DNA of 64,000 nucleotides from Viridothelium virens (lineage: Eukaryota > Ascomycota > Dothideomycetes > Trypetheliales > Trypetheliaceae), in assembly GCA_010094025.1 (NCBI GenBank), contig ML991812.1, positions 186,001 through 250,000 on the forward strand, read 5' to 3'. The notes beneath the pieces were generated by a model that had not been told where the DNA came from, searched no databases, and saw only the letters and a list, made by a program, of their open reading frames with translations. This document shows positions 32,614 to 45,093 of the stretch, piece by piece. The position numbers were made by a program, and so were the translations under genes. The first letter of the stretch is position 1, and the number at the start of each line of letters is the position of its first letter.

Positions 32614-35600
32614 ATGATGAAATCGCAAGTGCTTCTGGCGGCGATTGCTGGCGTATTTTCCTTGGCCCTGGCTCAATCTTCTCAAAGTAAGGATCGTCAA
32701 AAATATTAGCAGTTGACTGCTAATTCAATGCAGCATGTGTACCGACGGTCACGGTCACATACTACCCTCCCGGAGTTCCCACACTCTCTATCTCCAGCAA
32801 TGCTTCATTGACAGCTACAGCGGGAATTACAGTCTCCAATGGAGTTACAGTGTCCTTGACCTCGACAGCTCCAGTGACACCTACGCTTCTGAATAGCACC
32901 TTCCTGTCTTCACCATTCGCATTTACATCCGTATCTACTCCTTCGATATCATTGATTTCGCCTTCGTCAAGCGTTCCATTGTCCATACCTTCCACATCGT
33001 TATCCACACCTTCTACAGCGCCGACATTATTAGCATCGCCGTCGACAAATTTATCTTTGCAAACATCTAGCCTTTCCCTACCTTCAACGCAACTTTCTTT
33101 CCCGTCGACGACGCTATCGCTCCAATCGACAAACATTTCACCAAGTACTCCAAGCATTCCGCTTTCAACTTCAACTATATCGCTATACTCATCCATCCTC
33201 ACAATCAGTTCCTTAAATGTCTCAACGCCATCGGCAGTTGTGTCTCTCCCTTCTGGGAGTTCCTCATCGTTGCCAACGCTGCTGCCAACCAGTCTTGTGA
33301 ACACATCGGTGCCATCTTCAGGATTATCGTTAGAATCAACGTCGGTATCGCTCCCATCAAACACGCTTTTACCCAGCTCATTGAGCATTATCTTGTCGCC
33401 GACAACTGCATCATTGTCTTCAATCATTACCAGCCTGCCTTCGACGCTACCTACAACTTCACTGTCTTTGAGCTCTCTAGGAATTCTATCCTCACTCACA
33501 AGCGTGTCTTCCGTATCTATAAGCCCGCAAATATCGCCCTCTGTGACCATTACTACACCTTCGATAGGCACCCTTCTACCTACCGAAAGTGTGATAACAC
33601 CTTCTCTGAGCATCCCCACTTCATTGTCTTCCCCAGTCCTATCGCTATTATCTACTACGTTGTCTCTAAGCTCACTCAGCGCGTCCTCACTACCGTCAGG
33701 CATCTCGATACCTTCGACAAGTATAGCTCTACCTTCGACAGGTGTAGCTCTACCGTCGACAAGTGTAGCTCTACCTTCAACAAGTATAACTCTACCTTCT
33801 TTGACAACATCTTTGAGTTCTGTCGGAATTTTTTCACTATTAGCAAGCACCTCATTGCCTTCAGGAATCCTACCTCCCTCTTCGTCCTTCAGCCTGCCTA
33901 CTCTGTCAACAAGCTTATCAATACCCTCTGGAAGCATACCTTCGACGTTCTCTGCAGACCTCACCTCTTTGGTGTCTTCTCAGATACCCTCAATCTCCAC
34001 CACAGCATTATCTCTGGGTTCGCTTAGCCTGTCTTCTCTATTGACAGGGTTACCAACTTCGATACCTTCAACAGCCTTGTCACTTACCTCTCCGTCTGTC
34101 GGGATTCCGGGTATCTCGAGCTTAATTTCACCATCGTCCTTCCCCGTCAGTCCCAGCTCTTTGAGCGGATTCCAGCTTTCATCGTCTCTTTCCATACTAT
34201 CCACGGGTCTATCTTTACCGACATCATTGCCATCCCTCTCACTGAGCGCGCCCTCTGTTTCAAGCCTATCGCTACCTACATTGAGTTCATTTGGCATCTC
34301 TACGTCTGTTCCTTCCGCACCCTCTCTTTTAACCACGTCTATCCCGTCGCTTCCCACCACATTACTATCGTTATCACCTTCCCTACCCCAGACTTCGCTG
34401 AGCTCTTTGATATCAATACCCTCCTCGCTAGCGACGCCGACAATCCCGTCCTTCAGTATTTCGACGCTGTCTGTACCCACTTCTCTCTCCGTGAGCCTAT
34501 CTAGCTTGTCAGTTCCAGGGTCCTTGTTATCGACTTCGATTAGCATCCCCAGTGCTATTATTTCGTCAACAAATCTAGGCTCGCTAACGTCACTGGGGTC
34601 CTCCCTAACGCTACCGTCTTCTTCGCTTAGCATTCCTGGTCTCTCAGCATCCACTTCTCTCTTGTCAGTCTTTTCCGGATTGTCGGTGCCAACACCTTCT
34701 ACATCCCTGTCATTGCCTCAGGTTTCAACTAGCATTCCGAGCGTCTCGCTCTCCCTGACAAACTTGGGTTCCGTCAGCATCCCAAGTCTGTCCATTTCTC
34801 CACCTTCTCTATCGACACCAATCAGCGTTCCAAGTGTCTCCCCACCCACAATAAGTTTGGGTTCCGTGAGCATATCAGGCCTGTCTGCCTCTGCGCCTCC
34901 CCTGTCGACGTCAATCAGCATACTGAGTGGGACACTGCCTTCAGTCTCGTTTCCCGTCTCGTTTCCCGTCTCTATAAGCACGCCCACCATTAGTGTTTCC
35001 CTACCGCCGTTGACAGTGTCAGCCAGTACACCAAGCACAGCATTACCTTCCAGTCTTTTGTCGATTTCCATAAGCCCGCTAAGTGGCTCGCTCTCTGTGC
35101 TCTCCAGTCCGATATCCCTCAGCGCCCCAAGTATCACGATTCCCTCCACTTTGCTAGGAATTTCGACTTTTGTGCCACCTGTTCCGACATCAGTGAGCAT
35201 TCCAAGCGCTTCTGTCCCCTCAAACTCCCTGGGAATCTCGACGTCTATTCCTTCAGTGATCACTAGCCTGATCAGTGTTTCAATCCCGTCGACATCAGTA
35301 GCGGTTTCCACTTCAATTCCGTCTGTTTTGACGACTCTTGGAGCTCCAAGTTCTATTGTGCCATCCACTTCACTAAGTATTCCGGCGTCCATCCCATCAA
35401 CAGCAATTGGCGGTATAAGCACTTCTCTGCCCTCGATACTATCTGGCATCTCGAATACAATTCCTTCAGCGTTTATTAGTGTTCCTAGCGCTTCAATACC
35501 GTCAATATCTACGGCCATTTCGTCATTTATTAGCACATTAAGCGCATCCATTCCATCAACGTCACTAGGTATTCCAACCTCGATTGTATCAACGTTGGTT

Positions 35601-37667
35601 AGCACCCCTGGCATTTCTATTCCAACGTCACTGGGCATCTCAACCTCCTTGCCTTCGACGTCTATCAGCGCTCCAGGCGTATCAATACCTTCGACGTCCA
35701 TCAGCGCTCCAAGCGTATCAGTACCTTCGATATCTCTGAGCACACTAGCGTCAATTCCTTCAACGTCTATCGCTGCTCCAAGTGCATCTATCCCGTCAAC
35801 ATCGTTAGGAGTCTCGACTTCGGTCCCGTCAGTATCGCTCAGCCTTCCGAGCGCTTCCATTCCGACTCCGCCAAGTCTCTTAAGCTCAATAACTCTAGTC
35901 TCCGCCAGCGTCCCAAGCGCTTCGATTCCAACGTCGCTAAATCTATCACCATCCATACCTCCGCTCTCGGTCAATACTCCAAGCACTTCTGTCCCGGCGT
36001 CGCTGGGCGTCTCCAGCACTATACCGTCGATCTCTATCAGCACTCCAATCTCGTTTATTCCATCAGTCCTGTCCGGCGTCTCAAGTGTGATCTCATCAAT
36101 ATCAATTAGCGGTCCAAGCGCCTCAGTCCCATCAATCTCGCCAAGCGTTCTGACTTCCATTCCCTCGATATCTGTTAGCGCTTCAATTCCATCAATCTCG
36201 CCAAGCATTCTGACATCTATTCCCTCAACATCTATTAGCGCTCCAAGTGTTTCGATATTATCTGTTACAACAGCCATCCCGACTTCAATCCCACCGATAT
36301 CTGCCAGCCTTCCAAGCGCTTCGATACCGTCGGTCTCTTCGGTCATCTTGTCGTCAATTCCATCAACTTCTATCAGCATCTCGAGTATATCTATTTCATC
36401 GATCGCCATAGGTATTTCAACACCCACCACATCGATTTCGATCAGCATTCCAAGTACTTCAATTCCGTCAATCACCCCAAGTGTTTCGGTCACGCTTCCT
36501 TCAATATCCCTTAGTGCTCCGAGCGCATCTATTCCATCGACTTCCCTCAGCGTCTCGGTCTCAATTCCATCCCCCACCCCAAGTGTTTCGATCACGCTTC
36601 CTTCAATATCCCCTAGTGTTCCGAGCGTATCTATTCCATCAACTTCCCTCAGCCTCTCGGTCTCAATTCTATCCCCCTCGACGTCTCTCGCAGTTCCGAC
36701 TGTTTCTACGCCATCGACCTCGATACCTTCTGTGACAGTGATCAGCAGCTTGCCAATTGGCTCCCTGCTTTCTTCATTCTCAGTCCTCTCTTCCTCGATC
36801 CCATCTAGTCTTGTTTCAATCAGCAGTCTCATCGTCTCACTACCTTCAACGACCTTGTCTGTAGCTTCAGTTCTACCGGTTTCTTCACTGTCGACAACAT
36901 CTCTACCGATCTCCATCAATATACCCAGTACTTCACTTCCTCCAGTATCAGTTTCGCCCGTCTTGACAGGTGGTTTGCTCAACAACAGTCCCAGTCCCTC
37001 GTCACCGGTCGCATCCGTACTATCATCGGGCTCGTCACCGGTCAATAGTGCACCCAGTCCGTCAGTGCTGACGACACTACTGTCCGTCACCGCACCAACA
37101 ATATCTTCCACGTCTCTATTGCCCACATCAAATGGTATAGGTCTATCCGCTGGAGTTGGCGCGTCCGGAACGCTTTCAGCCGGAGTTGGCCTTAGTATCA
37201 CAATCCAAACAAGTTCCACTCTTGGCGTCGGCGGCGTAGTATCTCTCGGAGGTACACTGGGCCAGGCTGGCTCTGCAGGATTATCGGTGGGTTTTATCAG
37301 CTCGGCTCCATCGTCTTCAGCAGGTCCAGTCTCTGTGGTGACCAGCACATCTTCCACACTACCAGCCAGCGCTTCAACTACATCGGCGAGGACTACGACT
37401 CTTGTGACCACTACGATAAGTAGCAGCCCTTCGTCAAGCAGTGCGGCATTCACACCTTCAGTAACGACCACGTCCGCAAAGACGACAGGTGGAAGCAGCA
37501 GTTCACCTTCTTCTTCTACGACAAGTAGCTTCTCTACCCTTACGACGCGTCTGACAACTTCCAGTTCAACGACTTCTAGTGCAATAACTTCCAGTGCAAC
37601 GCCTTGCGCAGGCGTGGTCAATGCTGCCGGGGTGTGTATCTTAAACGGTATTATTCCAGGGTTTTAG
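32614..37667 (+). CDS. giant secreted Ser/Pro/Thr/Ile repeat protein (cell-wall or adhesin-like)
   Basis: Exon 1 32614-32686, intron 32687-32733 (47 nt), exon 2 32734-37667; 1,668 residues. A clear signal peptide (MMKSQVLLAAIAGVFSLALAQ) leads into 'CVPTVTVTYYPPG' and then about 1,450 residues built from loose 6-17-residue units such as 'SIPSTSIS', 'APSVSIPS' and 'LSLPSTSL'. The C-terminal 200 residues shift to Gly and Thr/Ser-rich sequence and end with two cysteines (CAGVVNAAGVC) and 'NGIIPGF'. There is no C-terminal hydrophobic GPI signal, so it should be released or wall-bound, probably heavily O-mannosylated (inference). No catalytic domain seen. The repeat tract is likely length-variable between strains. 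The opposite strand is open for very long stretches here, explained under findings. Confidence 0.8.
36481..36684 (+). repeat. 102-bp in-frame tandem repeat, two copies
   Basis: Positions 36481-36582 and 36583-36684 match at about nine bases in ten, offset exactly 102 bp (34 codons), inside the Ser-rich gene. It is the most recent-looking unit duplication in the tract. Confidence 0.8.
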
Positions 37668-38417
37668 CATGGCATCAAGAGAAGATCAAAATTGATGGCA
37701 TTAGTCCACGACCTGATTGGTCATTTGCAAGGAGAGTTTCACTTGCAACTGCACACCCTCTTCGAGATATAGATATCTCGTTATATCCATTGACAATTTC
37801 CTAATGTTTACATGCTGTGTTATCCGTTTCTGAAGTCTCTTGTTACTTTGGCGTTAATGGAAGCTGTTTTGTAATGGAAGGCTCTTGAAGACATCTCGAT
37901 TTTAAAGTGTCGCTCGAGATCATCATTGGTGTAAATTCTGGTGCGCTTGGAAACCTTTTGGGTGATCGTCCAATGCTGAGCTCATTTGTATAACTTTGAT
38001 GCCCCGGTCACTTACAAGCACTTGGCTTCATTTCTGAGCCACAGGAGCAAGCTGAAACGACGATGAATAACCACATGACACATCCAGTCCACTCGAAACA
38101 TTTCAGTCCATAAAAGCAATTGTCAACTCTTAGCGCGTTATCCTTTTCAAATTTTCCAAGCCCCCATCAATAGAGCTTTATTATGTCTTCACGTGTAGGG
38201 AGTTGCAAACACCCCAACCCCGCTATTGTAGAGGAGCCTTCGGACACGCCTTTCTACTGTAAAGTACCTCTACGACGTCGTCATCCCGTTCCGCCTCCAC
38301 TGTCCTAAGCTGGAGCGTCCATTTTAAAGCTCTTGCAACCGTCCAGCATGGCCTCCATTTCAAGATTGTCAAATCATCCTTACCTTTGCCTTCATTCTCT
38401 CGTCACTCACCGCCACA
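37668..38417. other. intergenic
   Basis: 3' flank of the Ser-rich gene and promoter of the acyl-CoA ligase; nothing else recognised. Confidence 0.5.
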
Positions 38418-40193
38418 ATGCCCTACCACTCACCCTTCCAGATTGATATTCCGGCAACTGATGTCCTCTCATATGTATTTCCCCAAGGTCAATCGCCTTC
38501 GGACAAGCCAATATGGATTGACGCAGATAATGCTCAAGCAAATAGCTTGTCGCCTAAACAGTTACTGCAATGGGTTAAAAGGCTAGGGCTTGGTCTGGAC
38601 AAGCTTGGTCTCAAACAAGACAATGTGGTTATGGTATTCTCTTCCAACCACATCTTCGTCCCATGTGCATATCTGGGCATTGCTGGATCTGGCCGCATTT
38701 TCAGCGGTTGCAATCCAGCGTATGGAGTCACTGGTTAGTCGTCTCTCCGCTTTTTCCTTCGCGAAAAATGTCTGATATTCGTGTGAAGAGACCGCATATC
38801 AGATCGAGAATACTGGCACCAATCTGCTTCTCGTCGAACCACCTTTACTACGTGTTGCCCTCGAAGCTGCCGACAAGACCAATTTCCCCAGAAATAGAAT
38901 ATACCTCTTCTCTGATCAGGAATGCCATGCTACTCAAGACATCCGAGACTGGAGGGCTATGCTACCATCAGTAGACGAATCGCGAAATTGGCGATGGCAT
39001 CGCATGAATCGGGATGAATCTAAGAATCGTGTGGCAGTACTGAATTACTCTTCAGGGACGACTGGACTACCCAAGGGTGTGATGATCAGTCATCAGAACG
39101 TAATAGCAAATGTTGAACAGTCGCTTTTCATGCGAGACTTGGAACAATCTCAGAGAACTTCTCCGGGATTCGAGAGATGGCTAGGCTTTCTGCCCTTATA
39201 TCACGCATATGGTCAGCTCTGGTCGGTCGTAGCGGCCGGGAAAGCTCTTGTGCCATGTTACTACATGAGGTCCTTCAACTATACACAATTTCTTGAGCAC
39301 ATTCAGCAACACAAAATCACTCACCTGCAAACGGCTCCGCCCGTTTTAGTCATGCTTGCAAAACGTCCAGAAACCGAGAAGTACGATATCAGCTCTCTTG
39401 AAAATATACTTTGTGGTGCCGCTCCTTTGTCAAAAGAGTTACAAAACGAAGTCTCGGATCGGTTCAAGTTGAAAGTTGTACAGACATGGGGCATGACGGA
39501 AGTCACTTGCTCATCACTCCACGTGCCTGGAGGGAGAGATGACCGCAGTGGTAGCGTTGGTCTCATTGATCCAAATGCGGAGGTGAAGCTGATTGATGAT
39601 AACGGTGACGAAGCTGCTTTGGGGGAGAGAGGAGAAATTTATGTTCGCGGTCCCAATATTTGCCTTGGATATTGGAGAAACGAACAAGCTACCCGCGATA
39701 CCTTTGATGCGGATGGATTTCTCAAGACAGGAGATGTTGCAATTAGGAACAATGAGGGCTGGTACTGGATAGTGGATCGGAAAAAGGAGCTCATCAAAGT
39801 TAAAGGCTTCCAGGTCGCCCCAGCAGAGCTTGAGGCTGTCTTACTAGAGAACGAATCCGTTGCTGATGCGGCTGTCGTTGCTTTACATCTGCAAGTCCAC
39901 CTGCTCATCGAGTGTCCCTTGCATGCTAACTGATGAGACATAGTGACCATGAGGAACTTCCCCGCGCTTATGTCGTCCTCAAGGACGATGCCAAGAATAC
40001 CACTTCTAAAGAAGACATTCAGAAGTGGATAGCTGAGAGAGTCGCAAGGCACAAGCAGTTGCTAGGCGGTGTCGCGTTCATCGATGAAGTTCCAAAGTCT
40101 TCTAGCGGTAAGATCCAGCGAAAGACTATGCGCGAGTGGGCAGCTAGAGACAGGGAAAAGATGGGTGAATCACGGCTGAGAGCGAAACTGTAA
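38418..40193 (+). CDS. acyl-CoA ligase / 4-coumarate-CoA ligase-like, peroxisomal
   Basis: Three exons: 38418-38733, 38789-39890 and 39944-40193; 555 residues. An adenylate-forming enzyme that activates a carboxylic acid with ATP and joins it to CoA. Motifs: P-loop-like 'YSSGTTGLPKGVMISHQN', 'QTWGMTEVT', 'GYWRNEQATRDTFDADGFLK', 'TGDVAIRNNEGWYWIVDRKK' and the hinge/catalytic Lys in 'SSSGKIQRK'. The C-terminal AKL is a PTS1 signal, so it should act in peroxisomes, perhaps on a fatty or aromatic acid. The second intron (39891-39943) begins GCAAGT rather than GT: only this GC-AG splice keeps the conserved 'DHEELPRAYVVLK' in frame, and it has a TGCTAAC branch site. The exact substrate cannot be read from sequence. 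Confidence 0.93.
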
Positions 40194-40685
40194 AAGCTCA
40201 TGAGAATTATGTATAATGGCAACGTACAACATTTGTACTCTCTCGAACTTAATATCGTATATCACGTTAACACGTTGTTCAAGCTCTGGTGGCTGCATTC
40301 CTCGCTTGCCGATTGCTAGACTGTCCTCCTGCCGCGCCACCAGAGAATGCTCTTCATGCAACCTCTCACTGCACGCACTATAGGACGCGCCTGCACGCGT
40401 CGCGCGGCTGGCTACGCGAACGGTTGCGCAGGGCTGGCCAGCCATACGAAGGAAGGTCATCAACTTCTCCCTTGCCCAGCGTCTCCCTCTCTAGTCTTCC
40501 CAAAGAACTGTGAAGGGATTTCCTTGTTTCGTAAAAAGGTTAGACATGCAACTCTTGACGGAATCCCATAAGCACTGCTACCTGTCCTTGGACTACCTGT
40601 TGCACCCAAGCTGAACTTTGCGATCACGAGCAGTAGAGAAGGACTTGCTTTCGGCTCCGTAGCTCAATATTATACCTCGTCCTGC
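40194..40685. other. intergenic
   Basis: Nothing recognised; short GC-rich frames at 40289-40571 look like chance. Confidence 0.45.
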
Positions 40686-42498
40686 ATGGATCCAAGAGGA
40701 AAATTTGGAGACAAGAATATGAGCAATGACTGGATTATTTGGTTAGGGACAATATGCTTTCGTGCAGTCTTTTGGTCCTCCATTTTCATTGTCATCTCGA
40801 GCATCTTCATGCTCTCACTAAAATCTTTCGACGATGGTATACTCGTGTTTGAGATCCTCAGCCTAGCCAACGTGGGCCATTCAACAAATACAGAAGAGAA
40901 TAGCAAGCTGACTCGTATTTTAAGGCCTCACTGTCCATTGCTTATGTCGCTCTCCGCTGCTTAACGAATCGGCTTCCCGAAGAAAGGGCTCCAAAAGGAG
41001 CTGGCTGCGTTCAGATGCTCCGCCGTCTTGCACTTCAACCAGCCATCACGCTTTGCGTCCCGTGGCTGATAATCGACGGAATCAACCTAACATTCCTTGC
41101 GAAAAGCCGATCACTTCTCGTTCCAAAACCGGATGCAGCTCGAGATTGGCAGACCTTTGCTCTGTGTATAGGCCTACTCATCACCGTGTTTCTGGAAGTC
41201 CTAGCACTGTAGGATCTTATATCCAACTCCTGCTGTAACCTCAGCTAACGCTGGATAGCCTCATATCATGTATCTTCTTCATCGCCTACGAACTCTCGAC
41301 CTCCTCGCTAACTCCCACCCTCTTCGGTCCACTCAACCCTAACAACAACAAAAAAAACAACCCCTTTCCAACCCACGACAAGAAATCCTCCATCTCAACG
41401 CACGCCACAACCACGACCACGATGATAGCACCTTCCACCCTGTCCTTCCCCTCCCTCGAAACCGGCCCCCATTGGACAGGCCTCCACTACATCCCTCCCT
41501 CACCCGCCCTCAGCGGCCTAGGAATCTACACCTCGCCCCTCCCTCCACTCCCACTCCTGTCTCCTCTTCTCTCCCCCCCACCAAGGCCCGACTCCGCCTG
41601 GCGCGCCGTCCACCCACCCCCGCACGCCTTCCAGCACGCGCACGCCATCCCCACCGTGCGCAGGCTAGCTCCGAGCAGTCCCGCGCCGAGTCTGCGGGGT
41701 GTGCGCAGTTGCGCGAGTGTGCGGAGTGCGTCGGCGTCGAGCGCTGGGGTGGTTCAGTGTTCGGGCTCTGGTTGCGGATATGGAAATGGGGATGTGCGCA
41801 GGCCGCCGCCGCCGCCGCCGCCGAGTCGGAGCGTCTCGTCGTCGTCGGTGTCGTCGGGGAGCTCATCGTTGCCGGGGAGTCCACTGCGGACGATGACGAG
41901 TGTGAGTGAGTTGGAGGTGCGGGAGGTGGACGGAGAAAGGAAGAGCGATGAGGGGAAGGTGGAGGGGAAAATGCGCGGGATGCGGGAGGGAGCGAGTACG
42001 TGGGAGCTGGGGGTGCTGGATCTGAAGGGGGTGGAGGTTGCAGTGAAGGAGGTGCATCCTGCGATTAGGGAAGAGCTTGTTGATGCAGATGCGAGAAGAA
42101 ATGGGTGTAAAAGCGTTGACATACCAATTATTCCCGAGGTGGTGCGCGTGGGTGCTATAGCGTGGCCCGTGGAGTGGGAAATTGGAGTAGCTATAGGTGG
42201 TGATTGTAGGAGCGACGCAAGTATAACCGGACCTAATGGGACAGAAAGAAAATATGATGGAGAGAAGCCTACAAGTGGGCGCATCAAGTCCGAGGAGTGC
42301 TCCCCAGAGTCTCCTGACATGGAGATTCCATCGCTGCAGATCTCCAAGAAGCGTAGCACTGGCATCGGAGATGAGGGAAGAGGTAGGAACGAGACGAAAA
42401 AGTTGAACTCGCTCGGCACTCTGAGAAGATTCGCTCTGGAACGCAGTCGGAATGAGAGGCCCGAGATGAATTTCCTATACGACGAGAAACTTTCATGA
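40686..42498 (+). CDS. multi-pass membrane protein with proline-rich cytosolic tail, unknown family
   Basis: Three exons (40686-40836, 40908-41208, 41259-42498) joined by 71- and 50-nt introns give 563 residues. The first about 210 residues carry three or four hydrophobic helices ('LGTICFRAVFWSSIFIVIS', 'FKASLSIAYVALRCL', 'PAITLCVPWLIIDGINLTF', 'LCIGLLITVFLEVLALLIS'), followed by an Asn/Lys-rich turn and a 350-residue tail rich in Pro, Ser and Arg, with a poly-Pro run. The membrane part resembles the uncharacterised four-helix proteins common in Pezizomycotina, but I cannot name the family. An alternative start is Met at 40719. The first intron's acceptor (CAAG) is the least certain part of the model. 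GC content rises sharply at 41.5-41.9 kb because of the Pro/Ala/Arg codons. Confidence 0.6.
41802..41823 (+). repeat. GCC trinucleotide repeat (poly-Pro)
   Basis: About seven CCG/GCC units in the coding sequence of the membrane protein, encoding consecutive prolines; probably length-variable. Confidence 0.8.
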
Positions 42499-42586
42499 CG
42501 AAATGAATATCGCAGATGCTTGTTGCTGCAATGTATGTGCATGATGATTGCTTTATACAATCTTTCGAAGTTTGGAGGCTTTACAC

Positions 42587-44160
42587 TTATTCGACTCTAG
42601 CTTTTGACAGGGAAGTCAATCTGCGTGACTGAGGCTGCTCCGGCGGTTCTGAGATGGCGTGGACCTTCATGTCAGTACCGACCCAGAATCTACTGCCCCT
42701 CCAATTCACAGTGACCCCACCAAAGAAAGCGGTAAACCAAATGGGAAACGCAAGGAATTCTCGTCCTAGCCATGCGAGTAACCAACTCCTAAAGGGACGT
42801 CGTACCTTACCGTCTAAGGTTCTAGCGAATGTAGGAGTGCTTTGGTCAACTCCAAGGGAAGATCCAGAGTGTAGCTTTAGATAAAGTGTCCGGTCAAACG
42901 CGGCCCAAGTCGTCACGCTAATAACCCAGAAAAGCCAGAACGTACTCCAGGACGATGATAATCCGAACGTTTTATGGAGCCATGGGATCGTCGTAAATGT
43001 ATAGGCTCCGCAAAGGGAACAAAGAAGGCTCTCGGTACCCGGCTCTACAAGGGTCGCGAGTGTTACTGTGAATTTCCGGACTCGAAGCCAGCGAATCCGT
43101 CGGCCAATGTAATCTACTACGCTCATTTTTGTCATGGGCTGAACTGCTAGGTCTCCGAACACTAGGGCATGTTTGCCCCAGATCTCGCCTTGAAGTTCTT
43201 CGCGTACCTGTCGCTTCCACAACAAGTCACCAATCAGATGGTCTTCGCAGATGTTGACCGAGAAGTAATCAAGACCCGGAGGTAGATCTGATCCGGAGGA
43301 GGTAAGGAAATCTAAGTGTGATCGTCGGAACATCGTCGACTTGCCAACTATGCAAGGGGCAATGAGGACGGTATTGATGGCGGTGTAAAATTTTGCATGA
43401 GAAGAAGCCATGAACAGCTCCTCAAGCCTTCCACCACCCATTTTTAATATGGAGCTTGGTTCTGGCTTTAGATATTGGTCAGGAGGACCGTTCAGACCCA
43501 GACCTATTTGACTTGACGTGCTGTCGATATCGACAACAATCGGAAGCTGATGGACGAATTTGTACTTTTTCTTCCCATTATAACCACAGAGCGTATCTAC
43601 CATCCGGCCAAGGACGCCTGGTCCGACCCAAACGTTACAGTCGATAATCCAGATTAGGTCTCCTTTGGCTTCTCGATAAGCACGGCTCATATTTCGGATC
43701 TTCGGATTGGGTCCAAGACCCCTCTGCTCGGCATTACCATCCTGAAGAGCTGGGTCCTGATCCTCAACGAGCAGGCGGGCATCAAATTTGGGGAATTTCG
43801 CCAAGATTTGCTGGATCACGGGAACGGCCGGATCTGCAAGAGACGAAACACAGAGGCATATCTCGAGTTTTTGACCTGGGTAGGTCTGCCGAAAAGTTGC
43901 GGCTAAGCATTGATACAGGTCTGGCTCGGGTCCTTTCACCGGTCTGATAATGGTGACGCGTGGAACATCCTCAGGCTTGTCTGAAAGCGACTTCGCTGAT
44001 GGCGACGGAGCCGAATAATGGCGTAGACTATGTAGTTAAATGAGACTAGAAGCGAGATTCGGGTCAGAAAAGCTTACATCTGAGTATAGCCTACGATGCA
44101 GACCACAACGACGGCAGAATACCAGATGAGAGATATTGATGCGGCTATTGCGGTAAGCAT
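42587..44160 (-). CDS. ceramide glucosyltransferase (GT21)
   Basis: Exon 1 44160-44078, intron 44028-44077 (50 nt), exon 2 44027-42587; 507 residues. It transfers glucose from UDP-glucose to ceramide to make glucosylceramide in Golgi/ER membranes. An N-terminal helix (about 8-25, '[18 protein letters not shown]') is followed by the GT-A catalytic domain: '[18 protein letters not shown]', D2 in '[13 protein letters not shown]' (D157), D3 in '[13 protein letters not shown]' (E289-D290) and the (Q/R)xxRW motif 'RRIRW' (337-341). C-terminal hydrophobic helices follow ('[15 protein letters not shown]', '[14 protein letters not shown]'). Fungal glucosylceramide supports hyphal growth and is the target of plant defensins. 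The gene is divergent from the MFS transporter. Confidence 0.95.
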
Positions 44161-45093
44161 CGACGCTTCAGGTCGTCACTTGAGGAATCTAGCGAGATCA
44201 TGGAGAAGAGCGGCAGAGGCAATTTAGGCAAAGGTGTTGTTTGGAATTTGAAACGGTACGCTGACGGATTGGAAAAAGCTTGTCGGGCTTCGGTTCGGCA
44301 TCTTCCGAAAGCCACCTTCAGGGTTGATTCCCGTAGGATTGGCTTACAGCAGTCAGCTTGGATGTACATAATGGGACTGAATTGCAAGATGATTACCCTG
44401 CACCTGGAATTGGAGCCTCATGTTTCAGACGCGTGCGGCATAACGCGAGAGCTATATCTTGCAGAGTATCCCACGCAGACCGTACCGTGCTAGAACAGTC
44501 GCATTGAAGCAGTACCTGACATGCCAGGTCAGCATACGTTCTGAGCGCTCTCCGTCCAGCAGCTTGGCGGACCATGATGCGCATCTCTAGTGGACCATCC
44601 GTTGTATGGGACTCAAAAGCGAGACGTGCTTGGTGTGCTTGATGCTCGGTACTCCGTACATGACTACCGAACAGTGCTCCGTAAGGCTGAAGAAAAGACA
44701 AGATGGTCAGGGTCTTCCCCACTTTGGGCATCGTTTTGCGGGGGTGTCATAGTCGTACTAAGGTGCTAAGGTAAGTAGGTATCGCAGAGATACCAAGGTC
44801 TGGCCTCTCTCTCAGCTAGTACTTCACCATCGTCAAGACGCGCTTTCATTCATTGTCGTCACTGTAATTGTCACGTTGATTTCTTTGAGAGTGCTGTGCT
44901 GTAACGAGGTTGAATTTGCTACCTTGGCTAAGACTCTACACGTATCCCCCGATATCGCACGAACTGCAAACAACCGCCAGAGCGCTCCCGATTTTCGGCA
45001 AGGCTCCTGCATTCTGTCACTGTTCAGACGCCGTCGAGCCTCGCGGAAAATCTTGACTCGCAATAACACAGTCTTTTCCACACTGAACACACA
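44161..45093. promoter_or_regulatory. divergent promoter region, ceramide glucosyltransferase / MFS transporter
   Basis: About 930 bp between start codons. It contains TACTCCGTA at 44650-44658 and a 'gtgctaaggtaagtaggta' stretch near 44762. No gene recognised, although small frames at 44200-44493 and 44393-44731 are open. Confidence 0.45.

Noticed and set aside
32762-34654. Minus-strand frames of 400 and 224 codons
   Set aside because: Same compositional effect over the Ser-rich gene.
34718-37621. 967-codon minus-strand open frame
   Set aside because: Mirror of the Ser-rich gene; openness is explained by the lack of Tyr/His/Gln codons. No signal peptide, splice pattern or family support.
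41754-42560. 268-codon minus-strand frame
   Set aside because: Antisense to the Pro-rich tail of the membrane protein; product is Ser/Pro low complexity.
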